Shown: piece by piece, positions 11,801 through 20,524 of the stretch
Numbering within the stretch: the first letter of the stretch is position 1
Layout: each line of letters opens with the position of its first letter
Assembly: GCA_012845835.1 (NCBI GenBank)
Contig: JABAKD010000014.1
Span: 434,001-498,000, forward strand
Direction: 5' to 3'
Length of the DNA: 64,000 nt
From: Undaria pinnatifida
Taxonomy: Eukaryota; Sar; Phaeophyceae; Laminariales; Alariaceae
Made by a program: the position numbers and the translations under genes
The notes under the pieces: generated by a model
What the model was told of the DNA's origin: nothing
Database searches by the model: none
The model's input: only the letters and a program-made list of their open reading frames with translations

Positions 11801-11927
11801 ATGAGACCCTCTACCATGGTCTGGGTCCAAGAGTGGGCTCAAGAATGCACTCCCTATCCCCCTATTAATGACATCGTGTGACCGTTTTTCCCATGCCCAC
11901 GCGTTTTGCGCCGCGGGGTTTCCACAG

Positions 11928-12010
11928 GAGGAGGCACTCGAGACCGCGGAGAGCGTGGCAAGTCGATGGGTGGTTATCCCGAGCGCTGGCTGGAAGCAGA
12001 AGTGGGACAC
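11928..12010 (+). CDS. Channel gene, pre-S1 exon
   Basis: A TCCACAG acceptor and an AC|GTGAGT donor bound 83 nt. The exon enters in phase 0 and leaves after two bases. It encodes EEALETAESVASRWVVIP and then SAGWKQKWD. The split ACT codon joins the exon at 13156 to give KQKWDTLGIMLITVSV. That is the usual W-x-x-x-WD entry into S1 of EAG/HCN/plant-Shaker channels (family knowledge), where the two tryptophans flank a short basic linker. The exact phase and motif match make this one of the safest joins in the gene. Confidence 0.85.
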
Positions 12011-12359
12011 GTGAGTGCCTACGGACTGCTGCTGCGTTGTCCTCGTTTGCATTTTTGCGTGATGACAGTAATGTTTTCTCGTCCCTCCAGAAACCGAAAA
12101 CGCCTCTCTACACTACGGTCGAGTGATTTGTCCCCCCCAAAAAACGGGTTTCCGGTTTTGAAGGCTTGGTGAAGGCGCAGAAGAATACAACAGGTGAAAA
12201 TTTGGTGCGTAAGGGAAGTAGGCGTGCGTACGTTAGGCTTTTGCGTTGTTTAGTTTATCTGGTGTTCTTCCTCTTGTTGGGGGTGTTTGTGGGCGATCGA
12301 TGTTGAAGCTCGTGCCGCACATTGCCAGACGGCAACTTAAACACCCCCCCCCCCCTTCC

Positions 12360-12535
12360 ACCCTTCATGCGACTCGCCGAACACCTCTCGGTGCTTCGCG
12401 CTTGGTGCGAGCTAGTGTCTGCCTGGCTGGAGTAAACCCGACGTGCTCCGTCCCGGCATAGTAGGGGTGCGACGGTTTATGGTCATACGACTACGGCCAT
12501 TCACAAACTGAGTACACCCCCTCCCCCCCTCCCCT
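12360..12535 (+). mobile_element. SINE-C, full copy
   Basis: TTCATGCGACTCGCCGAACA through TTCACAAACTGAGTACACCC, followed by a long C/T tract. It sits directly upstream of the S1-exon relics. Confidence 0.7.
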
Positions 12536-12544
12536 CTTCCCATC

Positions 12545-13120
12545 TCCCTGGTACGCCGTGTCAACAGCTTGAGCGTTACGCTGATGACGCTGAGCGTCAT
12601 TCCCATCCGTCCTTCTTACTGACTTCTTCCCCCCACGCTGATGACACTGAACGCCTCTCCCTCCCCCCCTTCTCACTGACTGCTACCCCCCCCACCCGAC
12701 CTCTCCCCCTCCCACCCTTCCACCACCTTATCACCCCCCCTGATAAACGCTGCGTAAGAAAAGGTTGGGTGTCATGCTGGTCATTCTGAGCGCCCCACTC
12801 CCTCACCCTCTGGCCCTCCTTCATACGCCATCCCCGTGATCCGCTGGGTCGAAAAGCTTGGGTGGTATGCTGATCACGTCGAGCGCAATCTCGGCACCTA
12901 CCCTTACTTTTTCTTTGGACACCGCATTCCGCTTTAGAACCTTCTGCACGAATGCGACTACGGCCATGCATGACATAAATACACCCCCCTCCAATTCCCG
13001 CCCCCCCCCCCCCTTCACCCGCCCCTCCCCTTCCTCTGATAAAAAAAGTCCTCATCAAAAATCTTGAGGTGTTATGCTGATAGCACTTATCATCTCCCAC
13101 CCCCCTCCCCGATCCCGCTC
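12545..13120 (+). pseudogene. Tandem relics of the S1 exon 5' edge (about five)
   Basis: Copies of the acceptor edge of the exon at 13156 lie near 12566, 12634, 12765, 12858 and 13070. Each has a GCTGAT(G/C)AC-like box matching the start of S1, where the exon reads ATAATGTTGATCACTGTGAG. The copy at 12838-12955 is the longest. It keeps AGCTTGGGTGGTATGCTGAT and, after an internal deletion, TTGGACACCGCATTCCGCTT from the S2-S3 part. C-rich tracts separate the copies. None has an open frame equal to the real exon. Confidence 0.65.
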
Positions 13121-13155
13121 CCCCTCCCCCCCTTCCCTCCCTCCCGGTTACGCAG

Positions 13156-13407
13156 TTTGGGCATAATGTTGATCACTGTGAGTGTAATCACGGTACCCTT
13201 CCGTATTGGGTTCGACGCCATGTCGGAAGGGGGGTGGCTGGTGGTGGAGTGGGTCATAGACCTTACCTTCGCCTTGGACATCGTGTTCAACTTCAGGATG
13301 GCCTACATGAACTCGCACGTGTTGGTCACCTCCCCTACTCTCATGGCGGCGCACTACCTTAAGGGCTGGTTTACGCTGGACCTGTTGTCCACCGTGCCTT
13401 TTGATAG
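13156..13407 (+). CDS. Channel gene, S1-S3 exon
   Basis: The acceptor is TTACGCAG and the donor AG|GTAAGA. The 252-nt exon enters on the last base of a split Thr codon and leaves with two bases of an Arg codon. It encodes S1 (LGIMLITVSVITVPFRIGF), S2 (WLVVEWVIDLTFALDIVFNF) and S3 (YLKGWFTLDLLSTVPFDR). The acidic residues in S2 and S3 and the STVPFDR end are hallmarks of the voltage-sensor domain in EAG/HCN/AKT channels. In those families they stabilise S4 arginines (family knowledge). Decayed copies of its 5' edge lie upstream and of its 3' part downstream. Confidence 0.95.
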
Positions 13408-13637
13408 GTAAGAGGAACTGATTATTCAGGGATTAAACTTATACAAGTTGTTTACACCCTGTTTGAGGGGGGGGGGGGGGGGGGTTGTGTTAGTACACGC
13501 AAAGAGCACAACCGCAAATGGCTACGTAGAACTGGTATCTGTAAAACCACCTTAACCCGTTCAGAGAGACCAAAACTCCTTTCCCACACTAATTCCAAGT
13601 AAAAATTAAAAAAAGGGTTTCCGGTTGTAGAGGGGAT

Positions 13638-14345
13638 AGGGGTTGGTTTTACGCTGGACCTGTTGTTCACCGCAGACGGGAGCTACTGCAGGGGGGTCAC
13701 TTTTGGACCCTTTACTTGCAGTTGCGTGTGACCCCGCCCGTTCCCTAACCTTCGTGCTGTTCGACGGTACTTTTTGCGAGATGAGTCCGCGCTAGAACGG
13801 TTACCGCATATGACATCAGTGTATAACACCCCCCCTGGGATGAAATGCCCAGCGGGTTTCCTGCAAAACCAGCGCGGCACGAATAACAACGGTGTCGGCT
13901 TTGGGAGGATGTCGTCCAGATCTTTCCATGGACGTGTCGCTAGGCGTTTAGACTCTACCGGTCGTCGAGAAATCGGCATACGAAACTCGTCGGAGGGGGT
14001 GTGCTATACACCGTCACATACGGTAGCCACGCCGCGCCAATCAACAAACACCTAGCGTCATTTTTTCAGAGAGGTACGGCGTCTCTCGTGCGGGCGGCTC
14101 AAGCGCGGTAGCGAAAAATGGGGTAGATATCCTAACACCGTCGTAACATCCCCCCTGCTATTCACTAATAGGACACCGTGCCCTTGGTCCGTAGGTTTCG
14201 ATAGGTAAGAAGAGCTTGGCCTTCGGGCTAGGGTTGTTGGGTTGGGTTGGACGTCGTGTTGAACTTTAGGGTAGTCTGCATGAATGCGCGCACGTGTTGG
14301 TGACCTCCCTCGCTCTGACGGCGACCCACCGCGTAGGTAAGGCAA
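13638..14345 (+). pseudogene. Relics of the S2-S3/donor part of the S1-S3 exon
   Basis: Three fragments are visible. TTTTACGCTGGACCTGTTGT (13647) matches the end of S3. CACCGTGCCCTTGG with GTTTCGATAGGTAAGAAG (14173-14213) repeats the exon's donor edge. At 14245-14345, GGACGTCGTGTTGAACTTTA through CGTGTTGGTGACCTCC repeats the S2-S3 loop. All are frameshifted or diverged. Confidence 0.7.
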
Positions 14346-14399
14346 TCCAGGGCAAGAAAAACGCGAGGCTAACAAGATGTTGATTATGTAGATATACCA

Positions 14400-14640
14400 A
14401 AGGCCTATGACACAGTACAGCAGTAGTGTGATAGTATAACCGTAGGGGGTCCTCAGTAAGGGGGTGGTGTGGTATACACTAGGGCTATAGAGAGCAATAC
14501 CACCGCCTTATAGGGGAAAGTCGCACTATTGATCTTATTCATTCCAGGTTATGAGTACTTTATAGAGCAGTTCCCCAGCCGCGCCAAGCGATTTTGGCAA
14601 CCTTATATCGGGATGCCACCTTGCTCAGACCGCCTTATTG
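14400..14640 (+). repeat. Dispersed repeat family K
   Basis: Shares ACCGCCTTATAGGGGAAAG, TATGAGTACTTTATAGAGCA and TTCCCCAGCCGCGCCAAGCG with 50690-50890. It also resembles the 34790-35180 region, where an 18-bp part has expanded. Confidence 0.5.
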
Positions 14641-14789
14641 CGAAACCCCTACTGCTGTACGCAGAAACAGGTTGTGGAAAAAAAAAGCGGGAACACGTGA
14701 TCAGAGGACAGGTGCGAAACACCCGAAGGACTAGAAAAACAATCTGCGAAGGCACTACCTTGTAGACTACACCAGAAAATGAGGAGAGA

Positions 14790-15600
14790 CAGCGAACGTA
14801 AAAAAAGTGCGTGGTCGTCGTATGGGTTAGGGCTAGGGTAACTTTCAAATGGAAGTGGGGAGAAGGTGAAATACCGATCGTAGACCAGCATGCATACCTT
14901 GGCGTAGTTATCTCAAAATGCTGCTCTTGGGATGCACAAGTAGCAAGAGTAACAAGGAAGGGTAAAGCACACGTAGGCAAGATAGATTCGATCCTAACAG
15001 ACTCTAAGCTTGACACTACGATTCATATATGTATTTTGATTGATGTGATTGTACGAAAGCCAGAATATGCAGGAGAAGTATGGTAAGGGAGCATGAAGGT
15101 CGTAAAACACCTGGAAAACAGCACAGATGCCAGCAGCCAAGAGCGTACTAGGGTGCCCAAATACGATGAGTAATATAGTACTAAGAGCATTACTGGGAAT
15201 GTACCCACTTAGAATAAACAGAGACGTAAGAAAGTTGGAATGGTATAAAGTAAGGATCCTGCCAATAAAGAGGTTGCCAGCAATAGCTGCCAGGGATGTC
15301 AAAGGGCGAGCTGGAACAAGGCGGTATAGCATAGTCGAGAAAGCCTAGGAGGAAATCAAGAAGAGAGGCAACTTTGGGGGGATACAAGACAGAAGCAAAA
15401 TGAACGTTAGAAGCAAGGGAAAGGCTAGCGCTGAGAAAGAAGGTGAATGAGGGTGATGCAAAACTTTTAGATGTTGTAAGTGGGGTTATTATAAGAGATA
15501 GGAATGAAAACGTATTTCGCACGGTCCACTGGACTACGCGAAAGCGCCGAAACTGCGTTTTCGTGTAGGGGACCTGGACCTGCGATCACGGCTACGATAT
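14790..15600 (+). mobile_element. LINE fragment, RT C-terminal region, decayed
   Basis: Broken frames on the plus strand give HAYLGVVISKCCSWDAQVA and GKAHVGKIDSILTDSKLDT. A frameshift precedes RALLGMYPLRINRDVRKLEW. A further frame gives ARERLALRKKVNEGDAK. The YLGVxIS box and the downstream HVGKxD...ILMDVIVRKPEYAGEVW-type order are those of non-LTR retrotransposon reverse transcriptases after the catalytic palm (family knowledge). The catalytic part is absent. Stops and shifts occur throughout. The element resumes at 16124 after nested insertions. Confidence 0.75.
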
Positions 15601-15664
15601 CCCTATTTTCAGTATACTATCGTACTATCATACTCGAACGAGTGACACTTTCTCTTTCTTTTTT

Positions 15665-15960
15665 TCACACATTTCTACTTTACAGCTTCCGGACAAGCCG
15701 TGGTCACAGGTGTCGTCCCTTCTCCCCCCCGGTTCTTGCCTTCAATTTTTATCGCGCATAGGGTTCAGCAAGCAATCCCACTGCTCGTCAATTTTTCATC
15801 GAGTATTGCTAACTCACGCTCTCGCGCTTTCCACATGTCACTTTGTGCACGAGAAAAAGTCCCTACGAATTCATACGAGAATGCACTCGGGGGACTCGAA
15901 CTCACGAAGCTGACCTATACCATGCTCGAGGATAACCTGATATGCCACCGGGGCGACCGG
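15665..15960 (-). mobile_element. SINE-A (tRNA-derived), copy 2
   Basis: Inverted full-length copy, nearly identical to the one at 11069 over the body and the A/B-box head. It is inserted inside the LINE fragment. Confidence 0.85.
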
Positions 15961-16100
15961 TTCGTACCTCGCTGACAACAAAAGCGTTAGGCCATTTGTT
16001 TGGCGAAGCGCAGCACGAACGCCTAAGATCCCAAGGAACGGGGGGGTCACTCGCGCGAGTGACCCGTAGACACTGCAAAAAGAGGTCCGACACAACAACA
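15960..16100 (+). repeat. Palindromic-core repeat family P, 3' part
   Basis: Has CGTACCTCGCTGACAAC, TTGGCGAAGCGCAGC and then a perfect hairpin core, GGGTCACTCGCGCGAGTGAC. It ends CTGCAAAAAGAGGTCC. Abuts the SINE. Confidence 0.65.
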
Positions 16101-16123
16101 TAACCCCCCCACCCCCCACCGTA

Positions 16124-16580
16124 GCTTTGATCCTGCCACCAACAAGAATGGGGTGTAATGGTACCAGCAGTCTGGTGCAGAAGGAAGAAGGTGCACAGAG
16201 CTGCCCATGTGACAAAGCAGACGGAAGCAGCACCCATATAGTGGTAGAACGTGAAGTGTACAAGGAGGAACGGAATGTCTCAAGAGGAGAAGGCGAGGAA
16301 AATAGACGGATGTGGCTTGGAGAAGCTTGGTGCATTAGATGGTGGCGATAAAACGATCGCTATCCTATCTGGGATAGATGGTGGCCACAGGCGGTCAAAC
16401 TGGAAGGAGATAGGTTGAGTATAACGTTTACGTGACACATGGAAGGATCGTACTGAGCGCTCAAAATGTTGGAGATGTCTCTGTTAGGAGTGCAAACGGT
16501 GTTCCCGTCTCGAAAGGGCTGCGTGGTTAATGGTCAAATTTGACGAAGGCGAGCAATAATTGAGTACCCCCCCCCCCTTC
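16124..16580 (+). mobile_element. LINE fragment, 3' end with poly(C) tail
   Basis: Continues the LINE at 14790. One frame gives SCPCDKADGSSTHIVVERE and VYKEERNVS, a Cys/His-containing segment typical of the end of this type of RT protein. Other frames give LEKLGALDGGDKTIAIL and then PSRKGCVVNGQI. The 3' end, TGACGAAGGCGAGCAATAAT TGAGTACCCCC, is C-tailed rather than A-tailed. Truncated 3' ends of the same element lie at 22395 and, inverted, at 39570, 40255 and 57235. Confidence 0.7.
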
Positions 16581-16721
16581 TTCCACACGATGATTTCACC
16601 CCCGACGATGACACGCCCTCCCCCCCTCCCCTATGATACGTCCACGGCCATGCATGAAATGAGTACCCGCCCCCCCCCCCCCCCCTCCCCATTACCCTGG
16701 TGTTGAAAACCCGTGTTTCAG

Positions 16722-16869
16722 AATAATGTCGCTGACGCTGGGAGGGGAGAACTCAAAAGTTTTTCGCGGACTGAAGCTGGTGAAGGTGCTAAGAATGGTG
16801 CGGTTGCTGAGGCTGTTCCGAGTTTTCAAGATAGCGAGGTTTCAGGTCATCGCGGAGGAGTTCATAGAG
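16722..16869 (+). CDS. Channel gene, S4 voltage-sensor exon
   Basis: A GTTTCAG acceptor and a GAG|GTGAAC donor bound 148 nt. The exon enters by completing the Arg of VPFDR and leaves in phase 0. After a short loop (IMSLTLGGENSKVFRG) comes S4 with LRMVRLLRLFRVFKIAR preceded by KLVK. Counting both, eight lysines or arginines fall at every third position, a complete gating-charge ladder. It ends FQVIAEEFIE, the S4-S5 linker. In this superfamily such an S4 moves with membrane voltage to open or close the gate (family knowledge). Confidence 0.95.
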
Positions 16870-17899
16870 GTGAACACAACAACGTGAACACAACAACAAC
16901 AACAACAAAACGCATGTCTGCCTGTCTGTTACTAATAGATCTGATACGAAGTAGGCGTTTTATGGGGGGAGGGGAGGCGTTGTCATCAACCTTCTTATTC
17001 CTGTCAAATGCTACGGTAGAGGCGCACCCGTTTTTTTGCCCGGGCTCTTAACCTGAAGTGCGCCCAAAAAACTGATTTTGATAGAAATGAAAGCGCAACC
17101 TGTTAGCTATGTATGGCTATCCACTAGACCGCGAAGTCGCGTGACTTATAGCTCTACCCGCTAAGCTACTTAGTCACGTGACTTGGTGGTTTAGTAGATA
17201 GCGCTTTTGAAACTAACACAACCTGATGAACGAACAAGCTTGCAATGATGTGTTATCGACCCTAAATTCGTCGAACTCACAGATGACGATGTTAGAATAA
17301 TGTTATCAAATCCCATAGCCTAGGTATATATATTTATATTTTAGACGCGCGAAACGATACTCTTAACATTCCTCCGATTTTGGGGTTATAACCCCTTTAG
17401 AGCCCAAATCCCTTCCCTATACTAATTCAAAGCAATTCGTCCCCCAAAACGGGTTTCCATTCGTGAAGGCGTTAAGCAACCACCCTCAGAAGGTAAAAAT
17501 GAAATAGCCGTAAAGTGCTATCATACCGCTTGCTACCGCAGCACGCGTCTGCTACGTTTTGTTTTGCTCGACGTATAGGGGTGCAAAAAGAAAAAAGTGT
17601 TGTCTGCCTGTCTTGTTTAGGTTTTGCCAGCTGTGTGCGTGATACTTCCACCGCGCCGCGTGCGATGCTCTATGCTTGAGGCTTGTGCTAAATGAAAGTC
17701 TTTAACCATTTTACTCCTACTCAATATGCCCCACATTAATTCCAAGTACAATGAGTGCAGGTCTACAAGGGCTACATCAGCAAGCGGGCAAGCATGCCTT
17801 CTGGCTCTGCCCCGAAAAGGCTCCTCTATCTTACGCGAAACCACAAAACCATGCTGGTGGCGTTTCCGTCGAAATATCCCCCCCCCCTCCCGACCCATA
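16870..17899 (+). other. Intron between S4 and S5, 5' part
   Basis: Holds a short (ACA)n tract, tRNA-like CTAGACCGCGAAGTCGCGTG boxes at 17115-17215, and a family M element at 17388. A family E fragment lies near 17620-17700 (CAGCTGTGTGCGTGATACTT). No exon-like sequence is seen before the S5 relic array. Confidence 0.5.
17388..17480 (+). repeat. Family M short repeat (about 90 bp)
   Basis: AACCCCTTTAGAGCCCAAAT opens the unit. It continues with CCCTCCCTATACTAATTCAA, passes GGGTTTCCA and ends GTGAAGGCGTTAA. It is a MITE-like element found many times in the window, often in tandem (37720, 55185, 56860). Confidence 0.75.
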
Positions 17900-19930
17900 T
17901 GAATATCGCGCTCTTCCGCGTCATGAAGCTGGTCCTCGCACTAACCCCCGCTCGGCCACATTTTTGGCCGATTCTTAAGCTTGGTGAGCCGTTTCGTTTT
18001 GCATCCGCCACAAAAAAAGCCTCCTTATTTTACGCAAACCCCGAAATCAGCTTAGCTTTTTTGTCGTACTGTATTAGCTACCCCCACATGAAATGGTAAT
18101 GGTCACACACACACACCCACTCACTGGTCAACTTCCTTTTCAGGGGCATGAAGCTCGTTTTAACACTAGCCCTCCTGGGTCACTTGTCCAGCTTCTTTTG
18201 GAGCTTCGTGGCTTTGTCGTTTTGCATTCGTCCTAAAAATGCTTCAGCATCTCACAAAAGCCACGAAACCACCCCGATGACCTGTTCGTGCTGTATTGAG
18301 CACCATCCTCCCTGAACCAGCTGAACAACGCTCTCTTCCGCGGCATGAAGCTGGTCCTAACACTAGCCGTCTCGATCACATTTTTGATCGCTTCTGGATC
18401 TTCGTAGGCCTTGTCGTTCTGAAAGCACCCCAAAAGGCCTCTTTACCCACTACGCAGCCACGAAAACGACCACCAAAACACGCTGACATATGACATCGTC
18501 GCACTGTATTATCCCCCTCGACTCGGACGAACAGCACAGCCTGCTTATCGAACAGAAACAAACAAAAACTACAAAAACACTTCCAGGTATATTTTAGATG
18601 CGTTTTCGTCGCACGATTCCCCCGGCCCCGAAAAATGCCCTCTCCCGCCCTCTTCCGCGGCATGAAGCTGGTCCAACACTAGCCCTCCTCGGTAATTCTT
18701 TTACTTCTTCTGGTCGTATTACACGCCCCTCCCTGACCCAGATACACCTCCAAAGGCCTAATTATACTATAAAAACAATAAAAACACGGTAAGCGTTTAC
18801 CGAACTATTTATATATCCCCACCCCCCACCCCCCCCCGATCCAAATGAATAACGCCCTCTTCCGCGGCATGAAGCTGGTCCCCACACTAGCCGTCCGGGG
18901 TCACTTGTTTATCTGCTTTTGGAACTTTGTGAGCCTTTACGTTCTCCCTCTGTCCCAAAACGGCCTCCTCATCCTACAAAAGCCGTGAAAACACGCTCGC
19001 GTTTCCGCCGTACTGTATCCCCTCCGGCCAGAATAAACCCCCAAAAGCTTCTTTATCCTACAAAAATCACAAAAACACACTATTTTACTAGCATTTTCGT
19101 CGTGTTTTGTGTATCTATCCCCCCTGACCCCAGAAGAACAACGCCCTTTTCCAGGGAATGAAGCTGGTCCTCGCACTAGCTCTCCCTGGTCACTTCTTCG
19201 GCTCCTTCGGGAGCATCGTCGGTCTTTCCGTTCTGCATCCTCCCTCTCAAAAGCCCCCGTATCTTGCAAAGCCCATGAAATCTAACCGGAAGTAACCGGA
19301 AGTTTTGCTTCGCTGTAAATGCTGTATGCACCCCTGCTGACCCCGGATGAACAACGCCTTTTTCCGGGGCATGAAGCTGGTCTTCACACTAGCCCTTCTG
19401 GACTGCATTTTTCGCTGCGTCTGGAGCTTCGTGAACCTTTTCATTCTGCATCCACCCCCCCCGAAAGCCCCCGTATCTTACGAAACCCACGAAGCCCTTC
19501 CGGAAGTTTTGCTTCGCTGTGCGGTATCCCCCCTGACCCCAGGAGAACAACGCCCTTTTTCAGGGCATGAAGCTGGTCCTCGCACTAGCTCTCTCTGATC
19601 ACTTCTTCGGCTCCTTCAGGAGTATCGTCGGTCTTTCCGTTCTGCATCCTCCCCCCCAAAAGCCCCCGTATCTTATAAAGCCCACGAAATCTCACCGGAA
19701 GTTTTGCTTCGCTATACTGTGTCTCCGCCTACCACAGTTGAATAATTCCCTCTTCCGTGGCATGAAGTTGGTCCTCACACAAGCCTTTCTGGGGGTATTG
19801 TTTTTTTTGTGAAGCTTGGTGAACCTTTTCATTCTGCTCCCGCCCCACAAAAACCACCGTATCTTACGAAACCCGCGAAATTTCACCGGAAGTTTTTCCT
19901 CGCTGTACTGCTGTATCCCCCCCGCCCCCA
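17900..19930 (+). pseudogene. Array of about nine relics of the S5 exon 5' edge
   Basis: Copies of the first 90-100 nt of the exon at 19932, each with roughly 100 bp of upstream intron, start near 17905, 18138, 18325, 18645, 18848, 19140, 19350, 19548 and 19738. All share CTCTTCCGCGGCATGAAGCT followed by GGTCCT and a CACTAGC box, coding LFRGMKLVLTLAL. The intervening intron also repeats (AAAGCCCCCGTATCTTACGA). A CAG acceptor is still present at copies near 18325, 19140, 19548 and 19738 and is lost in others. Copies at 19140 and 19548 share GGCTCCTTC changes, so they are sister duplicates. None continues into the turret and pore helix, so none can replace the real exon. Confidence 0.9.
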
Positions 19931-19931
19931 G

Positions 19932-20161
19932 TTGAACAATGCCCTCTTTCGCGGCATGAAATTGGTCCTCACCCTGGCTCTTCTGGGTCACTTCTTTGGC
20001 TGCTTCTGGAGCTTCGTGAGCCTGTTCGAGGAGTCTTCCGTCGATACCGACTCTGACTCTCCGTCTCGATGGTGGGAGAGCTTGGGATTGCAGGAGGACG
20101 ATTTGCCACGGCGGTACATCGCGTCGATTTACTGGGCGTTCACGACCATGACCACCGTTGG
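19932..20161 (+). CDS. Channel gene, S5 and pore-helix exon
   Basis: A CCCCCAG acceptor and a consensus GG|GTGAGT donor bound 230 nt. The exon enters in phase 0 and leaves after two bases of a Gly codon. It encodes S5 (GMKLVLTLALLGHFFGCFW then SFVSLF) and an acidic turret (EESSVDTDSDSPSRWWESLG). The pore helix follows, ending IYWAFTTMTTVG. The split codon joins the exon at 23057 to complete TTVGYGD, the K+ selectivity signature. The HFFGCFW stretch in S5 and the YWAxTTMTTVG pore are typical of EAG/AKT-type channels. About nine relics of its 5' edge lie upstream and four of its 3' part downstream. Confidence 0.96.
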
Positions 20162-20183
20162 GTGAGTGGAGGAGCAATGCTGT

Positions 20184-20496
20184 CGGTCGCCCCGGTGGCG
20201 TATCAGGTTATCCTCGAGCCTGGTATAGGTCAGTTTCGTGAGTTCGAATCCCCCCGAGTGCATAGTCGTATAAATTCGTGGGGACTTTTTCTTGCTTGTG
20301 CACAAATTAACTTGCGGAAAGCGCAAGAGCGTGAGTTAGCAACACTCGATGAAAAATTGACGAGCAGTGGGATTGCTGAACCCTATGCGCGATAAAAATC
20401 GAAGGCAAGAACCGGGGGGGGGAAGGGACGACACTTGTGACCACGGCTTGTCCAGAAGCTGGAGAGTAGATGTGTGTAAAAAAAAAACAAAAAAAA
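20184..20496 (+). mobile_element. SINE-A (tRNA-derived), copy 3
   Basis: Begins only 22 bp after the pore-exon donor. The head CGGTCGCCCCGGTGGCGTAT has an A-box-like GGTGGCGTATCAGG and the B box GAGTTCGAATCC. The body includes CTTGCGGAAAGCGCAAGAGC and TGACGAGCAGTGGGATTGCT, and ends GTCCAGAAGCTGGAGAGTAG plus an A-run. A and B boxes imply RNA polymerase III transcription in the sense direction of the host gene. Confidence 0.88.
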
Positions 20497-20524
20497 CTGT
20501 ACCTGCTATAATAAAAAGGTACCA

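Larger units (their letters stand above)
6802..11927 (+). other. Intron of channel gene
   Basis: This 5.1-kb phase-0 intron holds the repeats listed at 7576, 8640, 8885, 9540, 10380, 10665, 10895, 11069 and 11575. A short 60-nt exon-like segment on the minus strand (7996-8055) is described under findings. Nothing recognisable is seen at about 6900-7570 or 7860-8640. At 9150-9240 there is a weak match to the LINE 3' end (GCGCGGTCAATATGTCTAAC). Confidence 0.55.
13408..16721 (+). other. Intron between S3 and S4
   Basis: This 3.3-kb phase-2 intron holds a G-run (13467-13484), relics of the S1-S3 exon (13638-14345), a family K repeat (14400-14640), a broken LINE with nested SINE-A and family P insertions (14790-16580), and a SINE-C tail (16627-16690) before the acceptor. 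At 13685-14135 I see nothing recognisable. Confidence 0.6.

Noticed and set aside
20184..20262. Functional tRNA gene at the SINE-A head
   Set aside because: The same head recurs at four places, always with the same 220-bp body.
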